Source: Spongilla lacustris (lineage: Eukaryota > Porifera > Demospongiae > Spongillida > Spongillidae). From it: DNA of 64,000 nt. Below the pieces are notes generated by a model that saw only the letters and a program-made list of their open reading frames with translations, was not told the origin of the DNA and ran no database searches. The position numbers and the translations under genes are program-made. Of this stretch, positions 48,878 through 59,473 are shown one piece after another (position 1 is the first letter of the stretch; each line of letters begins with the position of its first letter). The DNA lies in the NCBI GenBank assembly GCA_949361645.1, contig OX442432.1, positions 749,733 through 813,732 of the forward strand. Direction: 5' to 3'.

Positions 48878-50939
48878 GGGTACATTATGTCTGGTCCAAA
48901 GATTTGAAAGACATACAGTGTTGCTCACGGCGCCCACCTCTGTTTGTTTGACCACACCCATGACTGTCCCGTGCCATTACATTCCTCACCACCCTAAAGA
49001 GGACAGTGGTACTGTCTCCTCCCCTCGCACTCATGATGGGAACGGGCCATCCCCTTACCCTACTGTGGACCTCTTCATAACCGGGGAGCTAAGTAAGGTA
49101 GGAGGAAGAGCTGGCAGCATCCGAAGGTGGACCTTCTTCCCACAGGGTAGGGATGATGGTGTGTGGCTTTAACAGTGTATGTGTGTGATGTGTGTGTGTG
49201 AAGTGTGTATGTGTGATGTTGTATGTGTGTGTGATGTTTACATATGATATTTGGACATGTGTGTGTGTGTTCCACTTACCACAGGAAAGCTCATTGTGTA
49301 CGATATCAAGGACAACAGATGGTGTGGTAACATTGGAAGAGAACACAAAAGCAACAATATAATGTTTGTGTTGCTTAGCAACTTGTGACCCCAGCTCCCC
49401 ATTTTTGGCTCCTCCTTTCCCACCTCCCGCCCCCAGGATCGTGGCTGACCTCTCCATTGGAGTGTTTTACCAGAAGTGCTACGATCCAGACTGCAGAAGA
49501 GTGAACTACAGATCCAAGGGTACCAGGGCCACACCTACATGTACCATCACCATTTAGAGCCCACCTCCCCCTCTCTTTGCAACTGTTCCTTAGATCGTCC
49601 AATTCCTGCTGAGGTTAATCCTGTTCACTATCAGCAAGGGATTGGTCCCAAATATGGAAGTCCTCGGTGCCATGACGATGACACTTATTTGGAAAATTTG
49701 AATGACTTGGAGCTTGAAGCCATCCTCAGTGACAGCAATGATGGTGATGGAGACCTGTCACCTGGCACAATGGATACCTGTGCATGTGAAGCTGTGTCTG
49801 ATAGGCAGCGGGACCCCAGGGACCCAGGAGACCCCAGGGACCCAGGAGACCCCAGGGACCCAGGAGACCCCAGGGACCCAGGAGACCCCAGGGACCCAGG
49901 AGACCCCAGGGACCCAGGAGACCCAAGGCATCAGAGAGATGATGAACTGAAATCAGACCAGCAACTAAACTTAAGCAACCTTGGTGACCTTGGGATCCCT
50001 AATGAGGCTCTGGAGTATTTAGGGCATAGATGGGAGGTTTCTGATGGATGCAGTGGTAGACCTGGTGGAGCCACACCCACATCACAGAGTGATGTGCTCA
50101 ACATGTCTGCTGAAGAGATGAAGTCCTTCCTTGAAGGAGTGGATGATGAACATCTGCCCTCATCCCCTTCCTCTCATGAACATCTGCCCTCATCCCCTTC
50201 CTCTCATGAACATCTGCCCTCATCCCCTTCCTCTCATGAACATCCCCCCTCATCTCATGAACATCCCCCCTCATCTCATGACCACCTCCCCTCATCTCAT
50301 GACCACCTCCCCTCATCTCATGACCACCTCCCCTCATCTCATGACCACCTCCCCTCATCTCATGACCACCTCCCCTCATCTCATGACCACTACCCCTCAT
50401 CTCTTCAGGAAGCAGATGCACACCCCCCTTCAGACAAACAGTTCAGCATCTCTTCCCACGAGATGAACTTGTTTCTCGACATGGAGCAAGATGACACCAC
50501 TACGCAAGATGACACCACTACGCAAGATGACATCACTACGCAAGATGACACCACTACTCAAGACGACATCACTACTCAAGATGACATCACTACTCAAGGA
50601 CCTTTTCTCCTGGACCAAGTTGGGGACAAAACGTTGCACTGTGCGGGAGCAACAACCGCATCTGTACATTCCATAACCAACAGTGGGATTATTGACGTTT
50701 GGGATGTCCTTCTGGGCAATGCAGAGCCTGTTATGTGTAGCCATGAGTCTGTTATGTGTAGCCATGAGTCTGTTAGGTGTAGCCATGAGCCTGTTAGGTG
50801 TAGCCATGAGCCTGTTAGGTGTTGCCATGAGTCTGTTAGGTGTACCCATGAGCCTGATGCGAACAGCAGCTGCAGCAAGAGTGGTGACAGCCTGGAGCAG
50901 CTGACTCTGTCACAATGGGACTCATTCATTAACCAGTGA
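46080..50939 (+). CDS. PRIMPOL: Primase-polymerase PrimPol with repeat-rich C-terminal tail
   Basis: First recognisable exons are about 46080-46252 (VWRVFPKQQAAFDFARTC), 46310-46407 (GQRKYLVTTYYEFGQKY) and 47507-47550. The catalytic exon follows with LYFDLEYAMNEY (the DxE metal pair). Next come FSKHLIFHMPNAVF (SxH motif), NRNLRLYLSSKLRKKVAL, SIRRWTFFPQG and RWCGNIGREHKSNNIM. FYQKCYDPDCRR then supplies the remaining Cys pair of the C-H-C-C zinc knuckle. The family primes DNA ahead of stalled forks in nucleus and mitochondria. A segment DDTYLENLNDLELEAILSD in the last exon resembles the RPA-binding motif. The last exon (about 49594-50939) is much longer than in vertebrates and made largely of tandem peptide repeats. 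The initiator ATG was not found; the frame lacks one near 46080, so an upstream exon is missing from this model. Confidence 0.93.
46420..47345 (+). repeat. Two minisatellites in PRIMPOL intron
   Basis: About 36-bp units (CATACTGGGCCCCTCCCCCT then CATGCTGGCCCCTCCC) at 46430-46620. Then about 25 units of CCTAATCCCTACATACTGGG plus GCCCT at 46720-47345. Confidence 0.94.
48803..48876 (+). repeat. GT microsatellite in PRIMPOL intron
   Basis: About 37 uninterrupted GT units just upstream of the exon encoding the LLTAPTSVC segment. Confidence 0.92.
49812..50860 (+). repeat. Coding tandem repeats in the PRIMPOL last exon
   Basis: Four different in-frame arrays in one exon. DPRDPG units (18 bp) at about 49812-49925. 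HEHLPSSPSS, then HEHPPSS, then HDHLPSS units at about 50148-50400. DDTTTQ/DDITTQ units (18 bp) at about 50491-50598. A 21-bp HESVMCS/HEPVRCS array at about 50740-50855. All keep the frame and are followed by a normal end, SLEQLTLSQWDSFINQ. Confidence 0.9.
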
Positions 50940-51158
50940 CTTTATATATATGTTTTTAATTTGACCAGTCAAACCTGCAGAATTGATATTTTAGTGCCAA
51001 TGTGATTCAAGTATAAAATTGTCAGGACAAAGCTATAAAAAGAACACGCAATACTCCCATGGTGTACTCTTGTATGATGTAATGTGATTGAACATTCACG
51101 ATAGGAGGCAACAGTCACAATGCCATTTCCACTTCGTTTGACCATGTTTCACGAGTGA
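50940..51158. other. 3' flanks between PRIMPOL and GOLGA5
   Basis: Short convergent intergenic stretch of 219 bp, AT-rich, with no further gene. Confidence 0.6.
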
Positions 51159-51941
51159 CTAGATTTGTCCTGCAGGATGGACCTCAGGCTTGTAGGTGAG
51201 CAGAACTAACGTTACCCATAGATGGAGGAGAAGCTAAAGAGGATGAGGAAGGAGGTGAAAGTGAGAGGGGAGGGGAGGGGAGGGGAGGGGAGGGGAGGGG
51301 AGGGGAGGGGAGGGGAGGGGAGGGGAGGGGAGGGGAGGGGAGGGGAGGGGAGGGGAGGGGAGGGGAGGGGAGGGGAGGGGAGGGGAGGGGAGGGGAGGGG
51401 AGGGGAGGGGGAGGAGAGGCGAGGGGAGGGGAGGGGAGGGGAGGGGAGGGGAGGGGAGGGGAGGGGAGGGGAGGGGAGGGGAGGGGGAGGAGAGGCGAGG
51501 GGAGGGGAGGGGAGGGGGAGGAGAGGCGAGGGGAGGGGAGGGGAGGGGAGGGGAGGGGAGGGGAGGGGGAGGAGAGGCGAGGCGAGGGGAGGGGAGGGGA
51601 GGGGAGGGGAGGGGAGGGGAGGGGAGGGGAGGGGGAGGGGGAGGAGAGGGGAGGGGGAGGGGGAGGAGAGGGGAGGAGAGGGGAGGGGAGTAGTTATACA
51701 CATGATGCTTACCACGTACAGAAGAACAAACAGACGCACATAGGGGTATCGCCTTAACAGTGTACCCAGCTGGATACTGTGAGAGAGAAGGAGACAAAAA
51801 TTTGAACCCCTCGCTAAATTAATGCACATTAGTTTCCTAGGCAACAGTAAAACCTTAGTCTATCCACAGTGTTAGCTGCTTTCCTAACTCTGTTGAGGTT
51901 GTGTGGTAGAACAGAAGAAATAGATCGAACAGGTGCAGCAG
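51159..51941 (-). CDS. GOLGA5: Golgin-84 homologue, last three exons (5' part missing)
   Basis: Exons in phase: 51854-51941, 51713-51776, 51159-51233. They encode [14 protein letters not shown], then [21 protein letters not shown], then [24 protein letters not shown] and a stop. This is the C-terminal tail-anchor region of golgin-84 (in vertebrates LRRYP...LLHLWV...LLTYTPE). The family protein is a coiled-coil Golgi tether held by this single C-terminal helix. The preceding exons, which should lie at higher coordinates, are not visible before the N gap at 52298. Beyond the gap another gene on the other strand occupies the sequence, so the gene is truncated by assembly. The last intron holds a pure pentanucleotide satellite. 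Confidence 0.92.
51263..51690. repeat. AGGGG pentanucleotide satellite in the last GOLGA5 intron
   Basis: More than 75 AGGGG units, with spaced GAGGAGAGGCG interruptions, about 430 bp. The G-rich strand is antisense to GOLGA5. It creates open frames of repeated Arg/Gly/Glu that are not genes. Confidence 0.96.
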
Positions 51942-52297
51942 CTGTGTGGGTAAGATGATGTAATAGGCTGTCTCACAATCAAGGAAAATGGTCTAGAAAT
52001 TAACCACAATTAACTGGTTATTGTAAAAAATCTTGTAAAAATCCTGCCTGCTGGCAAAAAAGTGGCTAATTAAAATCCTCCAAAATCAAGTACATTGCTA
52101 AAATGATTTAAACTTTTAATAACTCCAAATGGCAATGGTCTTGCAGTTTTTAATTGACCTATGTACTTAACGATAATAATTTTATCTTCAACTGAGTGGT
52201 CTGCCTGCATGCTATCTTGATTGAATGGTTTATAAAAACAAGACAAATTATTAAACGGTTGATCCTATATATTGACGAAGTGTTGTCAGGAAGTATT
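51942..52297. other. AT-rich sequence before the gap
   Basis: Presumed GOLGA5 intron. No exon could be recognised on either strand. Confidence 0.5.
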
Positions 52298-52497
52298 NNN
52301 NNNNNNNNNNNNNNNNNNNNNNNNNNNNNNNNNNNNNNNNNNNNNNNNNNNNNNNNNNNNNNNNNNNNNNNNNNNNNNNNNNNNNNNNNNNNNNNNNNNN
52401 NNNNNNNNNNNNNNNNNNNNNNNNNNNNNNNNNNNNNNNNNNNNNNNNNNNNNNNNNNNNNNNNNNNNNNNNNNNNNNNNNNNNNNNNNNNNNNNNN
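52298..52497. other. Assembly gap of exactly 200 N
   Basis: A run of 200 N. The round length suggests a scaffolding placeholder of unknown true size. It cuts GOLGA5 (minus, left) and RALGAPB (plus, right). Confidence 0.95.
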
Positions 52498-55400
52498 GGA
52501 CATAGCCACCTATGAGAGTGCGGTTAGTTGTTTGGATGGGCAGCATTCGGAGAGCGATCCCAGCCCTTGTGATGCCAACCCAAATCTTACTTCTGCTGAT
52601 GAAGGTGTGTGATGTGTTGTGCTGTGTGTGTTGTGTAATGGTGTGGGTATGGTGGTGTGGTGGTGTCTATGTAGGTGTATTGGTAATTTTAATCAAAGAT
52701 CAACTGTTTGTGTTTTGTGGCTGGCAGCCACTGGTACAGGTCAATAGAGCTATCACTTCACACCTCACTGTTGCTTTTCTTCTTTTGCTCAAGACTATAG
52801 CCTGGCTGCTCTATTCAGAAGGGCCAATGATGCTGCTAAAACGTGCTTACAGATCCAGAAGTGGGATCTTAACACTTTTGTACCACTAGCTGCTCTTGAG
52901 CTTATCTCAGGGCTAGCTGAACTGAACATTGAGGATATCCGTAAATCCAGCACATCTTCTCCTCCTTTGATAGCTTACACTGTTGCTTGTATCTCACATC
53001 TTTTCTCTTTCTGCCTTTCCCCTTTCTTGTTTCAAGACCTCCCCCTCTTCCTTTCATCCGCACCTTCCCTCCACTCCTCCCCTCCACTCCTCCTCTTCCT
53101 TCCCTTCCCTCCTTCCCTCCACTACTCCTCCCCTCCACTCCTTCCATCCACTACTCCTCCCCTCCAGTCCTTCCCTCCGCTCCTTCCCTCCCCTTCTCCC
53201 CCTCTTCCTTTCATCCATCTTTCCCTCCACTACTCCTTCCCTCCGCTCCTTCCCTCCCCTTCTCCCCTCCACTCCTTCCCTCCACTCCTTCCCTCCCCTT
53301 CTCCCCTCCACTCCTTCCCTCCACTCCTTCCCTCCGCTCCTTCCCTCCCCTTCTCCCCTCCACTCCTTCCCTCCCCTTCTCCCCTCCACTCCTTCCCTCC
53401 CCTTCTCCCCTCCACTCCTTCCCTCCCCTTCTCCCCTCCACTCCTTCCCTCCCCTTCTCCCCTCCACTCCTTCCCTCCCCTTCTCCCCTCCACTCCTTCC
53501 CTCCCCTTCTCCCCTCCACTCCTTCCCTCCCCTTCTCCCCTCCACTCCTTCCCTCCCCTTCTCCCCTCCACTCCTTCCCTCCCCTTCTCCCCTCCACTCC
53601 TTCCCTCCCCTTCTCCCCTCCACTCCTTCCCTCCACTCCTTCTGCATGCTTAACCTCTCCACCTTTCTCTACTTCAGACCACAGTGTGACTAGAGCTATA
53701 GTCCTGGACATATGTTCGTACATTGAAGGACTGGCTTTGAAAGAAATTCTTCGTCATTCTAGGATTCTTCACACCTGTATTGTGGCTGCATTCAAGGCTC
53801 TTCTGGACTTCATCAGCTGCCATCCCTACACATTGAACAGTCAGGTATTCCCACCCTCCACAACTCCACGTGTAATTTTATACCAGAAACTGCTGTGCTT
53901 TTCTTGCCTGACAGAGTTGTCTGAGGGGCATTATGAGGGTTGTGGAACTGTGCATTAGTGGAGCCTTCTCTGAGGTGAGGAAGGGATGGTGTGCTTCATT
54001 AAGAATGACCAGCTGTTGTCCCTTTTGCAGGACCAAAGGGGCCATGTTGTGCCTAAAGGTAGGGGAGGACATGGTTCATAAGAATCCCTCCTTTATGTTA
54101 CTTTGTAAAAGGTTTAAAGGAGTTAAAGCCAATATCAGGCAGAGTGAAAGAAATTGCAGAGTTTGTGCTTGCAAGTGTTATGGAGAGAGTTGTAAGTGAG
54201 GGGGGGGGGGAGGTTGTTGCAAACTTATAAAGTCACAACAATTCTCATATGGTTTCTAAGTATGCATAATTAATGTACATGTAGTTCATGAGGGGAGGGA
54301 TAGGCCGCCCCCTGAAGTAATGTTAGTTGTAAGCAATGCCAGTGTTGGGAATAGGAGTACATTTTTGTGCCTGTGAATTTCACAACCATTTGTCTTCTGC
54401 AACTGGAAGTGGGTGGTGTGACCTTTTGATTGTACTACATGTAGTGGGAAGTAACCTTTGGGGGAGTGGATGGGCGAGGTGTGACCTTTTGTGGCCATGT
54501 GTGTTTAGGTATACATGTACACACCTTGTTTTCCTGTGGGATCCAATGTCATGACTGATTTTTTTTTCATATGTTTAATACACTCCTTGTAACTTATTTG
54601 GCATGGCAATCTAAATCTATATACTCCATGGGGGAGGAGGGAAGAATTATGACTACTCATTTTCCCTAATAAGCACCTTCTTAAATTGCTCCTTAATAGG
54701 AGGTCTTACATCTCTGCTTTGGTTTGTGGTTTGCTGAGGGGTTGTCGTGGGGGCAGTGAGGGGGCTGTCATGGGGGGCAGTGAGGGGGCTGTCATGGGGG
54801 ACAGTGAGGGGGCTGTCATGGGGAGGGGCAGTGAGGGGGCTGTCATGGGGGGCAGTGAGGGGGCTGTCATGGGGGGCAGTGAGGCGGCTGTCATGGGGGG
54901 CAGTGAGGCGGCTGTCATGGGGGGGCAGTGAGGGGGCTGCATATATTGTACTGAGGATTCTCTTAACCTTTTGAGCTCAGGTTTGTTGTAACTATATTGT
55001 TGTTTGCATGACCAAAAGTGGATGACAGCTTTTTATTTCTTATACATTGGTCTTCACTTTAAGTTGAATTGCCATGTTAATTGACACATTCTGTTTCTGT
55101 GTAAAGGCAAGGATTGTTCTTGAAAGCAGCATGTAGCCATATGGCTTGGAAAGTGTGTTAAAACAAGGTGACTTCAGCTCACTGGTCACATGACAAGGTG
55201 ACTTTAGCTCACTGGTCACATGACAAGGTGACTTTAGCTCACTGGTCACATGACAAGGTGACTTTAGCTCACTGGTCACATGACAAGGTGACTTTAGCTC
55301 ACTGGTCATGTGCAGACTAACAAGTAGATTCTTAGGAAAAGGGTTGAAAGATGAGCCTTTGTGATTTCGTAATACAGTAATTACAGACACTTTAGAGGAA

Positions 55401-56205
55401 GGATGATTTCACAGTTGGCCTTGAGTACTTCATTCTAACCCAAGCCACATTTTGGACATATTGTGTCTGTGCCTTTAACCATAAACCTGATTGCATCCTT
55501 TTCCCCTAAACTTTAGTCAAGGGGTTATATATTATTGACCTGGTTCTAGTCTGTTTCCTACCTCTGGTTTCACTACAGGTGATTTCCTTCAGTAGTGGGT
55601 TATATCTCTTACGCTGAGGGATTGTACTGACTTACAAGTGTGTTGACTTCATTCATGCCCCCCTCCCCCATCCCCCCAGGGGTCATTTCCTCCACCTTCT
55701 GGGCCTGCTGCTCCATCATCGTTGGTCACAGAAGAGAACCTGCTGGCAAGACTCCCACCTGACAAGAAGGCAAGGAGAGAGGGCAGAGGAGGGGGAGGGC
55801 ACAGGGGAGAGGGTGCAGAGGAGATGGGAGGAGGGAGAGAGGTGCAGGGAAGGAGGGGGAGGGGTACAGGGGAGGAGGGAGGGGTGCAGGGGAGGAGGGA
55901 GAGGGGTGCAGGGAGGAGGAAGGGGTACAGGGAGGAGGGAGAGGGGTGCAGGGAGGAGGGAGAGGGGTGCAGGGGAGGAGGGAGAGGGGTGCAGGGGAGG
56001 AGGGCATGCACACTAGTACTACATGTATGTACTTCAGAACTGTGTTTGGTTTTTCAATAGGAGCAGGCCAAATTCTCATACTATATTTTGGATAATACTG
56101 TTATCTTGGCATTGCTTGAGAAAGAATTCACTGAACAGAAAGGTTACAATGTCACTTGGGAAATGTTATCCGTGGACCATTGTAACTGCTCTCTCCACAC
56201 GCACG

Positions 56206-56258
<53 letters not shown>

Positions 56259-59200
56259 CAAATAATATGCACTGATCATACTAGATACATTGCCAACAGT
56301 GTCAGCAATCATTCGTAGCCCATCTGGACGTCATGTATGGACCATGCAGCTAAGAAATCTCCCTAGATCTGAAGTATGTTGTGTTGTGGGGGGTGGTTTC
56401 TTCAACAATTTCTCATTCTATGTAAATTTATTCTAATCCTCCTCCATTCGTATTTCTACCTCCCTTCTCCATCTCATCCCTTTTTCGTTCCCTCTCTTCC
56501 CTTGTCCTCCATCTCTTCTCTCCTTCTCTATTGTCATCTCTTACCTTGTCTTGTCCCTCTTTCCCCTCCCTCTCCTTCATAAGGCTTCTCAAAATGACCG
56601 TTTGCTTAGAACATCCAGACCCTGCCTCAACCCACCCCCCATGACCACACCCCAACCCACCTATCACACTCCATGGCCAGACTCAGTCAACCAGGAGCCT
56701 GAGATGGAAGTGTAAGGGCCCCTCACTTTTCATTTACATGTATAAACATATTCATATTTACACTAACCTCAACTCTGTGGTATGGTTGCAATTAGAATAT
56801 CTTTCAAATGTAGTTCCAATGACGACCTTCCTCCTTCCTATGACAACTTTCTGTGGTGTCTTCCTGTGATGTCACAAGTCTATGTGTAAATTGTTTAACC
56901 ACTTAGTTCTTAATGTGAGCACCATATAAGCTCACTGGCTCCTTGTAGCCCATATGATACAGATGTGATTACATGTACCATACATGTACATGTAGAAGCT
57001 ATATAAGTGCTTGTAATCTGTTTATCATATCAGGTTGATCTGTTATGGGATGGTTTACAAGAATGTCATCATAATTATATATACACTCATCCCCTACACA
57101 CACACACACACACACACACACTAGTGATCGCTCCATCCCCACTCTTGATGATATCCTCAGTGAAGATCTTCATAGTGTTCACAAGACAGTCGTTACACTC
57201 TTAGAGCAGCAGGTGAAACATGGCTTCATCGTGACTACATGCATGCTTCATTAATGTTATGAATCATAGTCCTGCATGCCTCATAGCCCTGCACTTGTGT
57301 ACTGTGGTGGTGCACTTTCCTTTAGATAAAGGTTGAGTCCAGGTCACATGCCAAGGTTCATGAGATGACAAGTAGGATTCCATTTCCTGACCCAGCTCTT
57401 GCCCAGGAATCGCCAAAGTCAGTCATTTTCCCTACTAGACATGTTTGCTAATTAGTGTGTGTCACCTTTTGAAGGCCAAGGACTGAATTTGAGACAGCCA
57501 GGTTATTCCTTAACCACCTTGGATTGATAGGGATTGAAGGAGTCCAGGTGTGTGCCTTGGCTGAGATGGGGTGTTGATGATGGGAGAAAGGAAAGATACA
57601 TTTGGTGTGACAAAAGTTGAGCAGTATCATAACTGATATTGGTATATGTCATACTTGACTTTCAAGTGGAGTTTCTATCCATTGAGGAGGAATCCCATGT
57701 TTGTGATGTGGTCCAAGTTCAACATGAGGGATGTGGTTTATGTGTTTCATAGCCTCTAAAGAACGTGCATGTCATGTTGTAGCCGTGTGTATGTTGTAGC
57801 TGTGTGCATGTTGTGCATGTTGTAGCCATGTGCATGTTGTAGCTGTGTGCATGTTGTAGCCATGTGCATGTTAATCTAGCAGTTATGGCAGTGTGGAGGA
57901 AGTCATCAAATGAGATGGTACTTGTTGAGATAACTGTCATTTTGCAGAGTGACCCCCAGTCACGCCTCCCACCTCTGGCCATGCTGGATTCCACAAGTGC
58001 CTACTTCCGTAGCCAGCTGGCTGCACTTGACTGTCTTCCCACAAGGTTCTGTAACACTGTGTTTGTGCTCTTCTGCAGAGAGGGACACACACAGGCCGCT
58101 GACATCTTGGCCTGCCAGGTTAGGCTGCCTGATCTTTTATACCTTCGCTCTCGTGGAGTGTATATCTGTTCTAGGATACGCTGAGCGACAAGCCAGCTGA
58201 ATTTGTTGAGTTCTTCAATGGACTAGGGTGGATAGTGGACCCCACTCACCATCCTGGATTTGCCGGGCGGCTCCACACACCCATCTCCAAGCAGAGTATC
58301 CGGGTCCAGATCCCCCGTAAACCGTTCCCCTACCATGCAACCATTATGACTGAGGTGGCCTTTGTCATGCCCACGCTGCTGGGCCTGTGCGAGAGTGGTT
58401 CAGCCGTGAGTGTCCACAGTCATGAGTCTGCTGAAAGTATGGACCCAACCCACGTCAATTCGTTTTCAAGCAGCAAAGGGGCTGCAACTTTGGACAGCTA
58501 CAGGACTTTGAGCGGTAACCTGGCATCTTGTTCCAGGACGGGAATGGGAGTGGCCCCTGGCGAGGACACGGAGACGCCACGCCTACGAAGTACCCTCCAC
58601 TGTGAGGAGCATGACTGTGCGGCCATGGTGGTGTGGCTGGAGAACTTTGAGGACCATGCCCACTTTCCCTTGGAGGCCATGACTAGCATCCTCCACAGCC
58701 CCACCCATATGGGCACGAGCAAGGGTGTCGGGAAGAAGATCCTGCCCACCATTTTCATCCACAAGCTCTCATCTGGGCTGTACCAAATTGCAGTCAGGGT
58801 ACCATCTGGAAGGTAAAGTGTCAGTATGACCAGGGGACCCTGAATATGTGCAGTTTTTAGCTTTTGGGGGTCCCTGAGTATGAAGAGATTTCAATTGGCA
58901 TCCCTCTATTCTTCCCTCTGTGCAGGAACGAAATATCTGCAGGGCCCCTCATGGATGGGATGGTTGTGAGCCGGAGGATACTCAGCCTACTTGTCAGGCA
59001 GACTGCCACCAATATGTGCAGCAGGTTCAGAATGGAGAGTGAATGGTAATGGAGGGACATAGGAACTGAGTGTGTGAGGATGTAGAGGGGAATAATGAAG
59101 GGAGATAATTGGGGGAATATCTAGGTGCATTTGACATTGGTGTAGTTGCACTTTGAATAGCTGGATCAGCAAAGTACTGTGTAAATTTTCACTATGGTGT

Positions 59201-59342
59201 GTCCTTCTCCTACAGGCACACAAACATATCCACGCCCTTTACAATTCGAAAAAAGAAAATTGAAGAATTTTCTAATCTGTTCACTAGACCCGCAGAAGTG
59301 GCAGAGTTCTTCAGCAAACTCTTCGGAGGCGAAGTCAAATGA
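52498..59342 (+). CDS. RALGAPB: Ral GTPase-activating protein subunit beta, C-terminal half
   Basis: Partial gene beginning in or just before the exon that ends at 52604. Successive exons encode [17 protein letters not shown]...[92 protein letters not shown] and [18 protein letters not shown]. Then come [51 protein letters not shown] and [20 protein letters not shown]. The end is [20 protein letters not shown] and [20 protein letters not shown] (stop 59340-59342). These align in order with vertebrate RALGAPB from about its middle to its C-terminus. The protein is the non-catalytic partner that supports the alpha subunit in inactivating RalA/RalB. About 740 N-terminal residues are absent, consistent with loss in the N gap. 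Introns carry several tandem repeats. Confidence 0.92.
53040..53645 (+). repeat. 26-bp pyrimidine minisatellite in RALGAPB intron
   Basis: CTCCTTCCCTCCCCTTCTCC plus CCTCCA units, about 15 regular copies preceded by diverged ones. Three frames remain open on both strands for up to 320 codons, without meaning. Confidence 0.94.
54740..54945 (+). repeat. 24-bp GGGGGCTGTCATGGGGGGCA repeat in RALGAPB intron
   Basis: About eight units, some with GCGGCTGTC in place of GGGGCTGTC. Confidence 0.92.
55170..55312 (+). repeat. 30-bp repeat in RALGAPB intron
   Basis: Five units of GGTGACTTTAGCTCACTGGT plus CACATGACAA, almost identical. Confidence 0.93.
55775..56000 (+). repeat. GGAGGAGGGAGAGGGGTGCA purine repeat in RALGAPB intron
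   Basis: About ten irregular units following the exon that ends near [10 protein letters not shown]. Confidence 0.85.
56200..56260 (+). repeat. CA microsatellite in RALGAPB intron
   Basis: (CA)n with two GCA interruptions. Confidence 0.9.
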
Positions 59343-59473
59343 CCTTTTAAGTGTGCAATTTCAGCTCAGCAGTTTATAATAATCATTAAAAGTTTATGGC
59401 CTGGGTATTACCCCAATGTAAAATTATATAAAGGCTTCACGCGTTATCAAAAATCATCATTTCGTAGTTTATA

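Noticed and set aside
51212..51844. Pro/Leu/Ser-rich 210-codon minus-strand frame
   Set aside because: Mostly the AGGGG satellite; only its first part (51713-51776) is a true GOLGA5 exon.
51860..51955. Plus-strand exon-like stretch ([17 protein letters not shown]) with AG and GT borders
   Set aside because: It is the exact antisense of the GOLGA5 exon encoding [14 protein letters not shown], which matches the family and joins in phase.
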